Notes: generated by a model from the letters alone, not told the origin. A DNA stretch of 64,000 nucleotides from Beta vulgaris subsp. vulgaris (GCF_026745355.1 NC_079202.1:10403487-10467486), one strand, 5' to 3'; positions 1 to 11,374 are shown, numbered from the stretch's first letter. Made by a program: numbers and translations.

Positions 1-471
1 CACGCTCAAGCTATTCCTACTGAGGTATGGACTCCCCCTTATATGGGCTTTATAAAGTGGAATATCGATGCTTCTATTAATGTAGCAGAATCATATTCCG
101 CAATTGGTGGTGTTTAGCGAAACCACCTTGGAAATTTCATATGCCTGTTTTCCTCCCTTATTCCTTTTATGGAAATAAATTATGCAAAGGTTTTGGCCAT
201 TCATCGAGCAATTGCAATATCATTAAAAAGTGAGGCCACAAAAAACTGCAAGATAATCCTACAATCGGATTCTTCCAATGCGGTTTTATGGTGCAACGTT
301 GAGTTCGAAGGTCCATGGAACATGAATTATCATCCCAATTTCATTAGAAACGCGTGCAAAAAAAGCTTGAGCATCTTAATCTCCCACAAGACTCGAAACT
401 CCAATTTTGTGGCAGATTCCCTTGCAAAACAAGGACTCCATCGACGGTCGGAATTTATAGCTTGGCTTTGA
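1..471 (+). pseudogene. RNase H-like (RVT_3) fragment of a plant LINE, broken
   Basis: One frame runs from the window edge to a TGA after 'IAWL'. It resembles the RNase H domain at the end of plant non-LTR retrotransposon ORF2s and related RVT_3 host proteins. Visible landmarks are the first acidic motif 'KWNIDAS' (near 60), the 'LQSDSSNAV' motif (near 265) and the terminal 'NFVADSLAKQGL' (near 405). A TAG stop interrupts the frame at 115-117, between 'IGGV' and 'RNHLG'. The usual second acidic position of the 'AE..A' helix reads as lysine ('YAKVLAIHRA'). The piece continues beyond the left edge, so I cannot say whether it is a LINE tail or a domesticated copy. It is almost certainly non-functional as read. 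Confidence 0.7.
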
Positions 472-1434
472 TTTTTTTGTGGCAGATTTCCCTTCTCAAG
501 TCATTTCTACCTGAAGGGCCACTACTAGTCTTATACAGGTGGCCATGAATTGTTGGTGATTAGTATAGTAAAGTTAGGTCAATGCTAGTCATGTTGGGGA
601 TTGCCAAAGATGAAATGTAGCTTCCATAGCATTTTCTTATAATTGTAATGTAATTTGGAAAGGGTTAGATTGCCTCCTCATTTTTTGGGTGTGTCCTTAT
701 ACTATAAAAGTTTCCTTCTTAATTGAAGAAATACCCAGAGTATGAGTAAGGTTTTCTTCCTCTTTCCTAAAACTATATGAAATAGAATTTCTGAATTATC
801 AAAAAAAAAATTATATTGAAACGAATAGTAGGACAAATACTCTAATAGTTGAGCATATATACTCCATATATTCATATTTGTTATTCCTATGTTTTTCTCA
901 TTGAGTTGTTTCAGAAAGTTCATACTATAGAGAATATTGTCTTATCTAGACAACAAAAAGTATCAAAAAGTATGAGAGGACAAAAAAGCTAAAGATGAGA
1001 TCCAAAATTAATATTGAAGTTCCATTAAGTAAACAAGCGTATGCGTAATGTGCCTACCTTGGTTTCTTCGCGTAGGCGTATTTTATATACCACGAATGTA
1101 ATGGTCTAATGGAATGCCCCGGCCTCCGAGTTATTAACATTTTCTTAATACTCGCGGTCGCGGGCATAATAAGAAAACCTTAACGGTGCCTCCTATTGAA
1201 AAGGGCATAATAAACCTTAACGATGCCTCCTATTATTATTATTGGCAGCTAAAACCTCCTGCATAGAAGAAAATCATAATCATGGTATCGACGTATACAT
1301 AGAAGCTAAGAAAAACATCAACTCTGGATTAATTATTGGCAGCTAAAACAAGTTAATACAAGGATATAACATGGAGTAGTACACATTTCACTTTCCATAC
1401 ATTGTTAGCTAAACAATTTCTTAACACCATTACT
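472..1434. other. Intergenic, AT-rich
   Basis: No convincing gene. It holds an imperfect ~40-bp direct repeat (near 1162-1202 and 1203-1236, sharing 'GGGCATAATAA' and 'TGCCTCCTATT') and a second short repeat, 'ATTATTGGCAGCTAAAAC', near 1240 and 1330. The last ~60 bases are probably the 3' UTR of the LYR gene that ends at 1435. Confidence 0.5.
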
Positions 1435-2963
1435 TTAACTTCTGCCACTTCGTTCCTTCTCTATCTCTTCTCTCTGTTTCTCAGCCAGCTTGTCAAGTGC
1501 AGCTTGAACAGCATCTCTTCCACCAATTAACAACCGAGTTATTACTTCGGGATCCTTCTCAAACCGAGCCTCTTCAAATTCTTTACGAGCATTTTCTCTT
1601 AGTATATCTCGCCACAGCATCCCTCTAGAGTCAGGCCACATGTAGAACCGTGTGGCGCGGAGTATATCCCTGTAGAGACACAAAACCTCACGTCGTGTGC
1701 TGTTTAATCGTTGCCGAGTTAAGAGCTCACTTTCATCATTGTCATACGACGGTTTTTCTTTTACCAGATGCCGATCAAGAAGTTCCTCTACACTGTTTGG
1801 ACCATTATGTAAACTCTGCCAAAAGGTTGCTCTTTGGGCAACATGTACAGTGATGACACGATACTTCTGAAAGTTAATGATCATATCTATTTATCCCAAA
1901 TTTAGTTAAGATGATGTATTGCAGATGGTATGAACAAATTTGTGTATAAGATAATAAAGTGCCCTGAAAAACAAAAAATTTCAATGTCAAGTGGTAAGAT
2001 AATGAAGCTAGTCATTCATGCATATTATCCAACCGCTATCAACCAGGACTCCCAACAGGAATTCACGAATGGTAGGTCACTATCCACAATTGTCCACGGA
2101 TAACCATACCAATCCATGAATTTATACAAAAAATACATTAAAAAATTTCATTTCAAAAGCAATAATAATTCCTAAATCATATTACAACCACATAGTACTC
2201 CCTCCATTTTCTTTTGTTGTTCCTGTTTGGAATCTTTTTGTGTTAGGAAATTGGTCAAAGTAGGAAGAACTTTCGGTGACGGAGGGAGTACTCGAAATTT
2301 ATTACAATTATTCTCGACGACCTTTCATGTTTTGATATTGACCTATAATAGTATAAGTCATGGTAACTTTTAGAAACAAATCCAATTTTTTCAAACAATT
2401 CAATCAATTCTTTATATCAAATAATATACTTATTCTTGTCAATTGTTACTAACAAACAATGAGCCAAATCCAATTAAAGCATCAATGCTCAATTGGCAAA
2501 CAATTTGAATTCGAACCCCTAATTATCAATTCTAAATTAACGCATTATAATCTCAAGCAGTTGTAGCAGATAAAATTCTGAAACAATTAGGGCAACTAAA
2601 TTCACCAATTCACTTTTTCGTTTGTTCAATTTGAATTTCTTCTCATTAACTTTGTGAATCTAACAATTGAATTTGAATCACCAACTTTTGCAATTTGATC
2701 TACCAAATGAACAACTCACATTCCTCCCTTTGAACAAAAAAAATTTGAATCATCAATTTGAATCATCAATTTGCATCAAAAACCCTAATGAAGTAATATG
2801 TTAATGTGTAACAAGAAAATCTATATAATAAATGAGAAACGCTAATTACTTGGCGTGAGGTGTGAGGTGTGAGGCGTTCGTGGGATCCGGCAGGCGACCC
2901 TTGTGGCAGACAGACAACATACTTCACAAGATCGACTGGACGAGGAATTGTAGCACTCGGCAC
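1435..2963 (-). CDS. LYR-motif mitochondrial protein, two exons
   Basis: Exon 2 is complement(1435..1866) and exon 1 is probably complement(2850..2963). Exon 2 encodes 'STRREVLCLYRDILRA', the Complex1_LYR signature, followed by a conserved helical region with 'FYMWPDSRG' and 'RFEKDPEVITRLL'. LYR proteins act in the mitochondrial matrix as adaptors for Fe-S cluster delivery or as complex I/III assembly factors. The ATG at 1884 lies in intron sequence, because a good acceptor (CTTTCAG) sits just before 1866. Upstream, an open 114-nt exon starting 'MPSATIPRPVDLVKYVV' ends at a GTAATT donor and joins exon 2 in phase 0, giving about 181 residues. Exon 2 is secure. Exon 1 is an inference: its 3' end is a low-complexity GTGAGGT repeat, so the N-terminus needs transcript support. 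The intron (1867-2849) carries a MITE. Confidence 0.75.
2196..2290. mobile_element. Short Stowaway-like MITE in the LYR intron
   Basis: The 95-bp segment starts TACTCCCTCC and ends GGAGGGAGTA, the usual Stowaway (Tc1/mariner) ends with TA targets. It is shorter than the ~255-bp copies elsewhere in the window, and its middle does not obviously match them, so it is a separate or internally deleted form. Confidence 0.7.
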
Positions 2964-3736
2964 GGCAGACCAGAAGTTGCGAGGCTGTTTTTTTTCTAAG
3001 ATTCACATAAAGATATCTCTCTATATAAGTGACTAAACAATCATCATCACTTCTCTCCCAAAAAGATTCTAAACTTTTATTTTTCATCTTCCAAATCTAG
3101 TATAAGTAAAAAGTTCCTTGTTTCAAATTACATTTCATAACATCTCATTCCAAATTCAACTAATTTTGCTTCACAACCTCTATTTCAATTCCACAATTTC
3201 TAATCTCAATTTCAATTCAAGTAATCTTTAATTTCCATTCAAGTAATCTCAATTCCAAATTTCACAATTGCACAACATTTAAATTTCATATTTTCTTATT
3301 TCAATTCAAAACATCAATCCACATCAAGATGAGTATAATTTATAAATTAGCAGAAACAAAACACCTCAACCAGAAGGGTTCTCAGTTCCGGGCTTCTGCC
3401 TTCTTCTGGCGACCCGCGACTGCCGTTCTGGTCTCCGGACTCCGGCAAAGTGGCGACCCGCGTAAGGCGTTCTGCCGTTTGGCCTCCAGGCTCCGGCGAA
3501 GTGGCGACAAAAACAAAGAAAAGCTCCGGCAAAGTGGCGAAAAAGAAAATAATGTTATAGCAGTAGTGAGTAGTGTGAGGGAATAAAGACGGAGAGAGGA
3601 AAAAGTATAAGGGAGGAGGAGCAATGATATTATGGGCCAAATACCATGCCATTTATGTAATTTTTATGACAAAAGTAATATTAAAAAATTATAATTTTTT
3701 TTTTATCATATATTTTTTTCGGGAGACTTGTTAGTT
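2964..3736. other. 5' flank of the LYR gene and low-complexity DNA
   Basis: 2964-3330 is the probable 5' UTR and promoter side of the LYR gene; it is T- and C-rich with degenerate 'CAATTCAAGTAATCT' repeats. 3360-3600 is a GC-richer island with three copies of CTCCGGC(A/G)AAGTGGCGA (near 3440, 3491 and 3524). Open frames across this island on both strands look like by-products of base composition, and I recognise no protein. The last 16 bases (3721-3736) are the target-site copy of the next element. Confidence 0.45.
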
Positions 3737-4365
3737 TGGTGAAAGAGAAATTTCATTAATTGAAGGTCAAACGGCATCTACAATAAGTATTAATGTAAAA
3801 CAAGATACAATTAAACAAGACTAAATCAAATTCGTCTTCGAAAAAACTACAATGAACCAGATCGAACAATACAGCACAACCCCCTTCGAAAAAACTACAA
3901 TGAACCAGATCGAACAATACAACACAACCCCCTTGTATTTGCTGAATCAAGCAGCTATTGATGAGGAAGTTTATCATTCTGATATAGTTTGGGAAGAACA
4001 TTCTTGATCGAGCCAGGTTGACCGCATCCGAGATTCCAATACCTTCATGTTGAGTTTCGAACTTCAACCAATGAGAATAATTTCTCATACCTAAAAACAA
4101 AAGAACCATACTCACAACTCCCATAGGGGAGAAGGAGATTTCCAAAACAGAAACTAAAAACCCCATAAAAGGGTTTGAGAAAATCTCATAAAGAGATACT
4201 AATTTATTGAACAAAACAAAAAAATGAACTAAAAACTGAAAATAAAAGGGAAAAGGGGGCTTACCATGGATGAAAACATCCATGGCAGCCCCCTAATTGA
4301 TGAAGAAGGGGTAAGGGAGGCTAGGGTTTTAGAGAGAGAAAAGGAGAGGGAAGGCTAGGGTTTTG
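3737..4365 (-). mobile_element. Short retroposed element with a 16-bp target-site duplication
   Basis: The 629-bp block is flanked by GGGAGACTTGTTAGTT (3721-3736) and GGGAGGCTTGTTAGTT (4366-4381), a 16-bp duplication with one mismatch. Read on the minus strand it begins with CT-rich leader sequence containing AAACCCTAGCC, as in plant LINE 5' UTRs, has an inverted pair ATGGATG...CATCCATG, and ends in an AATTAATGAAATTTCTC tail typical of plant LINE 3' ends. No reverse transcriptase is present. A 48-bp stretch is duplicated in tandem at about 3841-3935. Best reading: an internally deleted LINE or other retroposon. The 175-residue open frame across it is not convincing. Confidence 0.55.
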
Positions 4366-4390
4366 GGGAGGCTTGTTAGTTAAAATCTTA

Positions 4391-4650
4391 TACTCCCTTC
4401 GTTTTTTTTAGATGTAACATATTGACTTTGGGCACTATCATCCAACACACTTTGACCACTAATTGTTATTTATACATAAGAAAAAATATAGTCATATGGG
4501 ATCTTGTTTGATTCGTCACGGTATACACTTTCCAAATATATATTTTTTATAATTTTTACTTTTATACAATTGGAGATATTATCGGTCAAAGTTGTGCCTC
4601 GGCAAATGTGAAAAGTCCAATGTTACATCTAAAAAAGAACGGAGGGAGTA
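4391..4650. mobile_element. Stowaway-like MITE, ~260 bp
   Basis: It starts TACTCCCTTCG and ends CGGAGGGAGTA. The inside shares ATAGTCATATGGGATCTTG and GATTCGTC with the copies at 11375, 45991 and 50299, which defines a local MITE family. Confidence 0.85.
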
Positions 4651-4756
4651 TCATATCTTAACAATATTTTATCGTATCAGCTAGCTATTAAATTATATCT
4701 GGACCACATCTAATCATATCAAGTAAATGGTATGGGAAGTGTTGTCCTATATCAGA

Positions 4757-5269
4757 CTAGTATTTTTTGCACGCGATGCGTGCTTGAATTCTTTTCAAGA
4801 CATGAACTCGATTTTTTTCGACTTATGTAAAAGTCAAAATTTGAACATTAGACAAACAAAGTATAATTATTTTTAGTTACAAATTATAATTGGTTTAGTC
4901 TCTGTCACTGAAGTCTCTCACCAGTCTCTTTTTTTTTTTTACTTCTCAAGGTCAAAATTCTATGAACAAAATAGAAATTTTATTCAATTTATCTATGATT
5001 TCTAATATTATAATTTTTTAGTTGATTTTTAAATTAAGTACACTACTTCATATATTGTGAAGAAAGTGGACACTTGGATTTCAAGTCAAATTTTTGTGAG
5101 TATGTATTGACGTGGTAGTGTATTGGTTGTAGTTTGTAAGTTAATTTTTTTGTTTTTGTAAAGTTTCATCATTTGGGTGATTTGTATAATGTAAAATATG
5201 CAATTCTATGGTTTAAGTTGACTTGTGAATGATTGTTATAGCCCCCCTCCCTCCCTTATATAATAGAGA
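4757..5269 (-). mobile_element. Non-autonomous Helitron, 513 bp
   Basis: Read on the minus strand, the element starts TCTCTATTATATAAG (5269 downward) and ends CTAG (4760-4757). A perfect hairpin, GCACGC-ATC-GCGTGC, lies about 8 bases inside the 3' end. It sits between A and T as Helitrons do. There is no coding capacity. Confidence 0.85.
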
Positions 5270-6477
5270 TATGTTGTACTTTAATTCTTGAATGATAATT
5301 TACATAAACCTTTTTACCTTGATAATTAATCGCTATTATATAAGAAAGAGATAGGTCCAAATATAAGTAAAAGTTTAATTATATATAGGAAACACTATAA
5401 AAAAGTAAATAATATTTTTTTTCCTTGTCTAACTTCTAAATTATGATTTCACTACAAATACACCTCAGGATTTTTTCCTTGTCTAACTTCTAAATTAAGT
5501 TTGCACACATTGATATTTAAAAATTTTCATCGTTTTAATTTTTGTCCTTTTCTAAATTTTAACACTTTGAGCTTCAATTATATTTGAAATGAAATTTTGA
5601 TTTTTTATCATACACAATTTGATATTGTATTTTTTTTGTAGAAAAACAAAAATCGTTACTTTTCGCAAATTAATTTAGTTTTTTTTTTTTCTGAAAATGG
5701 ATTTTTGCTAAAATTGTTAGCAAAAAGTTTGACATTGTTTTGTTTTTCAAAATTTATTTCTGAACATGGATTTTTTGCAAAAGTTATGGGCAAAAATTTT
5801 AATATTGGCATTTTTTTTAGAAAAAAAATAAATTTGTTTTATATGAAAATGAATGAAATTTAAGTCTAATTGTATAAAAGCCCTTTTGAACTCATTGTTG
5901 TAATCTCCATTTTTTTAACTACATAACAGTCAACTAATTTGCTATTGTTTATTTCAACTTACGTGAAATAATTTTGAAGGTTAAAAGAATTATGTACCTT
6001 TTTCGAAGTTCGCAAATTGCCGATGGATGAATGTGTGATATCGCCGTCAAAATCTTATGCTTTTCTCAAATTTGTGTTTATATGTAACTTTTGTGAGTAT
6101 GTAATTGTGAATGGTTCTTGAGAACAATGATTTGTAAGTAAATTTTTGTAGTAAATGTTTTTGTATGTATTGACGTTCTAGGTTATTAGTTTTACTTTGT
6201 ATGTTAATTTTAAGTTTTAATAAAGTTTCCTGATTATTTGAGTGATTTGCGTGATTTTTATAGCATGATTTTCTTAATTATGAGTGATTTGTAAAATTTC
6301 TTTTTTTAAGTGATTTGTGAGTGATTTGTGAGTGACTGTTAAATTAATTTTTGGTAGTTTTTTTGAGTCCCGATTTTAATTTTGAGATTCCTTTTGTAAT
6401 TTAGAAAGGGAAGGGGGGTAAAATAGTCAGTTCAAAAGAGGACACCATAGCTCCCCCCTTCCCTTATATAATAGAGA
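5270..6477 (-). mobile_element. Second Helitron 5' end and AT-rich body, 3' end not found
   Basis: A second TCTCTATTATATAAG start lies at 6477 on the minus strand. It is followed by GGTGTCCTCTTTTGA, a body motif shared with the copies at 59977 and 61083. The DNA between here and 5270 is AT-rich, with repeats such as TGATTTGTGAGTGA. No separate CTAG-plus-hairpin end is seen before 5269, so this may be a truncated copy or one longer element sharing the end at 4757. Confidence 0.55.
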
Positions 6478-6669
6478 TATGGAAGTATACTTTCTCGAGG
6501 AGTCAAAAACAAACGTTATACTCACAGAGAAGCCCAGAGGAGAGAAACAAAGAGACGCGTGAGTAACGTCTGTATTGGACAGCGTTATTTTTATATTATT
6601 TTTTGCTTTTATTTCCTTCAATTTTTTTTTGGGAATGGGGTATCTCCCAACATATTTCTCATTTCTCCA

Positions 6670-6793
6670 ATGTACACTTGACAATTCACGTTTTGTATCG
6701 TTAATATTTTTAATTACATATTAGTAAAGATTTAAAAAGTTAAATTTTCCTAAATTACATAATAGGACGAATCAAACAAGACTCCGATATAAC
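6670..6793. mobile_element. Left half of an old Stowaway-like MITE split by the MULE
   Basis: The sequence up to 6793 contains GACGAATCAAACAAGA. The sequence resuming at about 11299-11374 contains TATATTTTTTCTTAT and GAATAGTG. Both match the inside of the Stowaway copies in this window, in the same order. The element at 6794-11298 therefore inserted into an older MITE. Confidence 0.55.
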
Positions 6794-6959
6794 GAGGTAT
6801 GATAAATCTATATCAGATATAGGTTTCATAACCTATATCATGGGCAATTTTGTCATTTCAAATAACTTAGTAAAATGGAATGCAAAAGCAAGGGAATGGG
6901 GTATTCCCCCTCATTCCATAAGTTAGTTCAATCTCTCTCCTCAACCTAACTCCTCAACC

Positions 6960-7640
6960 TCACTCCTCAACCTCAGTCATCATCCCACCCACCGGAGACC
7001 CACCCACCAGAACCGGATGGTTTGAAGCCGGAATTCGCCGGAAAATTCGCCGGAAAGAGGCGTAACTGTGTTTTTTCGTGAATTGAAGGTATGTTTAATT
7101 ACTTGAAAATTGTGTGGTGTACATCAAGAAATTTCTTGGGTTTTTTAAATTTCGTGGGTTTAATTCATGAAAATTGCATGTTAAAGTTCTAAACATGTCT
7201 TAATTTCGTGTATTATAAGTAGCAAATTTCATGATGTTTTTTCCATTCGTGGGTTTGTTTTATGGTGGTGTTAGAGCAAATTGAGTGGGTTTTATGCTGT
7301 GGAATTTGATACGAGTTATTTGATGGTGATTTTTGTTCTGAAATTTGACTTTTTACTTCTTGAAATTGCTTATTTTCTGGTAATTTATATTACTTTGTAT
7401 TATAGAACTTTTAGCAGTTCACCTAAAAACATTACAAAACGTTATAGAACATTATTGGGTCTTTACTTTTAAGTTTATGAGTTACATTTTAATTCTAACA
7501 ATTTTTGTTCATAATTGTAGCCGATAGTTTAATGCAAGTCAGAGGTGGTGGAGGAAGATTTCACAGCGAAATGGATAGATAACAATGACATGTTCGTTGT
7601 ATTTTGCGCGTCGGATTGCTTTCTTTTGTAACGATCTAAT
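6960..7640 (+). other. Transcript-like segment inside the MULE
   Basis: A GC-richer stretch (6960-7088) ends in GAATTGAAG followed by GTATGT, a good donor. A T-rich 430-bp stretch follows, ending in CATAATTGTAG near 7520, a good acceptor. The next stretch has a tiny frame, 'MQVRGGGGRFHSEMDR', that stops at once. It looks like a captured 5' UTR and first intron, or a non-coding transcript. I recognise no protein. Inference only. Confidence 0.35.
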
Positions 7641-7808
7641 GCAAGTGTAATTTTAAGTACCTCACTTAGCATTCTAATGGTTGTATGGATGATGTTAAGT
7701 ACTTTGTATGATTGTTGTTTTATGAATATGTGAACTTATCATTTTGTATTTAAAATGAAGCATCATATTGTGTTTATCATTTCCGCTATATTGTCAACAA
7801 CATATCTA

Positions 7809-8088
7809 ATGGTGTCAAAATTACAACATATTTTGTTTCTCCATTGTTATGTATTGTCGAAATTGATTTAATAATAGAGAGAAATAGTGTTATAATTGCA
7901 ATGTATTGTGTTTCTGCGTTGCCATATATTGTCAAATATGATAGATATGGTGTTAAAATTGCAACATATTTTGTTTCTCCATTGTTATGTATTGTCGAAA
8001 TTGATATAATAATAGAGAGAAATAGTGTTATAATTGCAATGTATTGTGTTTCTGCGTTGCCATATATTGTCAAATATGATAGATATGG
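7809..8088 (+). repeat. 138-bp tandem duplication at the left edge of the array
   Basis: Two copies of a 138-bp unit (AATAGAGAGAAATAGTG at 7873 and 8011) precede the main array and share GTATTGTGTTTCTGCG with it. They look like degenerate or seed forms of the larger unit. Confidence 0.75.
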
Positions 8089-10600
8089 TGTTCTTGTTGT
8101 GAACATTTTTCCACGCATGTCTTTTTTTTCTTAATAAACCACATCGTAAATTACTTATGTTTGTGACATTAAACTAGTGTTATACTGTTATTAGTAGTCA
8201 ATCCCTCATATTGAAAAATGAAATGCGTAAACTTTTTTTCCATTAACGTTCAATATAATATTGGTTTTGGGTAATTTATAGTTAAAAGGTTTATTAGTAT
8301 ATATATATGATAAGTCACAAAAATTAAGATTATACACTAATGGATAGAAATGGTGTTATAATTGCAACGTATTGTGTTTCTGCGCTGCCATATATTGTCA
8401 AATATGATAGATATGGTGTTCTTGTGACCATTTTTCCACGCATGTCTTTTTTTTCTGAATAAACCACATCGTAAATTACTTATGATTGTGACATTAAACT
8501 AGTGTTATTAGTAGTCAATCCCTCATATTGAAAAATGAAATGCGTAAACTTTTTTTCCATTAACGTTCAATATAATATTGGTTTTGGGTAATTTATTGTT
8601 AAAAGGTTTATTAGTATATATATATGATAAGTCACAAATATTAAGATTATACACTAATAGATAGAAATGGTGTTATAATTGCAACGTATTGTGTTTCTGC
8701 GTTGCCATATATTGTCAAATATGATAGATATGGTGTTCTTGTTGTGAACATTTTTCCACGCATGTCTTTTTTTTCTTAATAAACCACATCGTAAATTACT
8801 TATGATTGTGACATTAAACTAGTGTTATTAGTAGTCAATCCTCATATTGAAAAATGAAATGCGTAAACTTTTTTTCCATTAACGTTCAATATAATATTGG
8901 TTTTGGGTAATTTATTGTTAAAAGGTTTATTAGTATATATATATGATAAGTCACAAAAATTAAGATTATACACTAATAGATAGAAATGGTGTTATAATTG
9001 CAACGTATTGTGTTTCTGCGTTGCCATATATTGTCAAATATGATAGATATGGTGTTCTTGTTGTGAACATTTTTCCACGCATGTCTTTTTTTTCTTAATA
9101 AACCACATCGTAAATTACTTATGTTTGTGACATTAAACTAGTGTTATACTGTTATTAGTAGTCAATCCCTCATATTGAAAAATGAAATGCGTAAACTTTT
9201 TTTCCATTAACGTTCAATATAATATTGGTTTTGGGTAATTTATTGTTAAAAGGTTTATTAGTATATATATATATGATAAGTCACAAAAATTAAGATTATA
9301 CACTAATTGATAGAAATGGTGTTATAATTGCAACGTATTGTGTTTCTGCGCTGCCATATATTGTCAAATATGATAGATATGGTGTTCTTGTGACCATTTT
9401 TCCACGCATGTCTTTTTTTTCTGAATAAACCACATCGTAAATTACTTATGATTGTGACATTAAACTAGTGTTATTAGTAGTCAATCCCTCATATTGAAAA
9501 ATGAAATGCGTAAACTTTTTTTCCATTAACGTTCAATATAATATTGGTTTTGGGTAATTTATTGTTAAAAGGTTTATTAGTATATATATATGATAAGTCA
9601 CAAAAATTAAGATTATACACTAATAGATAGAAATGGTGTTATAATTGCAACGTATTGTGTTTCTGCGTTGCCATATATTGTCAAATATGATAGATATGGT
9701 GTTCTTGTTGTGAACATTTTTCCACGCATGTCTTTTTTTTCTTAATAAACCACATCGTAAATTACTTATGTTTGTGACATTAAACTAGTGTTATACTGTT
9801 ATTAGTAGTCAATTCCTCATATTGAAAAATAAAATGCGTAAACTTTTTTTCCATTAACGTTCAATATAATATTGGTTTTGGGTAATTTATTGTTAAAAGG
9901 TTTATTAGTATATATTATGATAAGTCACAAAAATTAAGATTATACACTAATTGATAGAAATGGTGTTATAATTGCAACGTATTGTGTTTCTGCGCTGCAT
10001 ATATTGTCAAATATGATAGATATGGTGTTCTTGTGACCATTTTTCCACGCATGTCTTTTTTTTCTTAATAAACCACATCGTAAATTACTTATGATTGTGA
10101 CATTAAACTAGTGTTATTAGTAGTCAATCCCTCATATTGAAAAATGAAATGCGTAAACTTTTTTTCCATTAACGTTCAATATAATATTGGTTTTGGGTAA
10201 TTTATTGTTAAAAGGTTTATTAGTATATATATATGATAAGTCACAAAAATTAAGATTATACACTAATAGATAGAAATGGTGTTATAATTGCAACGTATTG
10301 TGTTTCTGCGTTGCCATATATTGTCAAATATGATAGATATGGTGTTCATGTGAACATTTTCCACGCATGCCTTTTTTCTTAATAAATCCCATCGTAAATT
10401 ATTAACGTCACATTAAAATTGTGTTATTAGTAGTCAATCATTCAGATGTGAAAAACGAACTAATATGCAACAACTTTTTTTCCATTAACATTCAATGTAA
10501 TATTCGTTTTGGTTAATTTATACATGTTATAAGGTTTATTTGTATATAAATGATTTTATTGGATGATAACTCACACAAATTAAGATTATACACTAGTATT
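8070..10600 (+). repeat. ~320-bp tandem array with alternating unit types
   Basis: The marker ATAGAAATGGTGTTATAATT recurs at 8344, 8661, 8980, 9310, 9627, 9954 and 10270, giving spacings of 317, 319, 330, 317, 327 and 316. Units fall into two types. Type A has CGTTGCC, GTTGTGAAC, TTTGTGAC and the insertion TATACTG. Type B has CGCTGC, TTGTGACC, ATTGTGAC and lacks the insertion. The order is A, B, A/B recombinant, A, B, A, B, then a degenerate unit. The array is AT-rich, non-coding and entirely inside the MULE. Confidence 0.9.
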
Positions 10601-10908
10601 GTTTTCTTGAAAATATGATGGTTTTGTTGTATAAAAAATAAAAACAATTTTTTATAATATAAATTTTTTGTAGCTTAATGTTATTATTATCAATTTATTA
10701 ACTAATGAAAATAAAGACATGGTATTGTGTTTATCAGTTAGGCTATATTCTGAACAACATATGTGATGGTCATGTCTTTTTGTACAATGCAGATACATAT
10801 TGTGTTTCCACGCATGCTTTGTTCATCTTTGAATTATCTAATTTTTGTATTGAATTGTTCATCTCTGAATTATCTGATTTTTGATTCTTCTCCCAGCTCT
10901 TGACCTCC

Positions 10909-11259
10909 ATGAAAGCCCAATTTTATTCTCCAAATTTCCACAATATCTTCAAAACAAGCAAATTGACGAGGCCTTTTTTCCACAATTCAACAACATTTAA
11001 TTTCCCACTTAATTTAGTTTTTATTTCTCTCCATAATAAAAATAAAGTTAGCTGTAAGAATTTTGGAGTTTTGGAGAATGGCTTTCTGTTTGGTCAGATC
11101 AATTGTAGGAGAGGAGAGAGAGAGGATGTTACTTTTTTCCCATTCCCTTCCATTCCCCCTTCTATTCCCTTTCAAATATGTTTTCTGAATTTAATACATT
11201 ATTTTTGTACTTCAACCTTTTCACAACATTACTTTTTCAATTTTATATTGGTGATATAG
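10909..11259 (+). pseudogene. Transit-peptide-like open frame in the MULE right arm
   Basis: From the ATG at 10909 the frame reads 'MKAQFYSPNFHNIFKTSKL' and continues rich in Ser, Thr, Asn, Phe and Lys. There is essentially no acidic residue for the first ~55 positions, then 'NKVSCKNFGV'. Its composition is like a chloroplast transit peptide with a processing region. It then runs into the right terminal inverted repeat. It may be a captured first exon of a plastid-protein gene; I cannot name the donor. A chance frame in AT-rich DNA is the alternative. Confidence 0.3.
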
Positions 11260-11374
11260 GTTATGAAACCTATATCTGATATAGATTTATCATACCCCCC
11301 GATATAACTATATTTTTTCTTATACATTGAAATTTTTTTTGAGGATTTTCTATACATATGAATAGTGTCCAAAT

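Larger units (their letters stand above)
6794..11298. mobile_element. MULE-type DNA transposon, 4505 bp, non-autonomous
   Basis: The terminal inverted repeats are 47 bp each (6794-6840 and 11252-11298). They start G(A/G)GGTATGATAAATC and are otherwise identical by eye. The flanks carry a 10-bp duplication, CCGATATAAC (6784-6793 and 11299-11308), which fits the Mutator superfamily. No transposase frame is present. Inside are a transcript-like exon-intron-exon stretch on the left, a ~2.5-kb tandem array in the middle and a transit-peptide-like open frame on the right. It may therefore be a Pack-MULE. Confidence 0.85.

Noticed and set aside
3756..4283. 175-residue hydrophobic frame on the minus strand
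   Set aside because: It contains an internal tandem duplication and overlaps a retroposed element; no recognisable protein.
7786..8134. Frames on both strands with internal repeats
   Set aside because: They are produced by the 138-bp duplication at the array edge.
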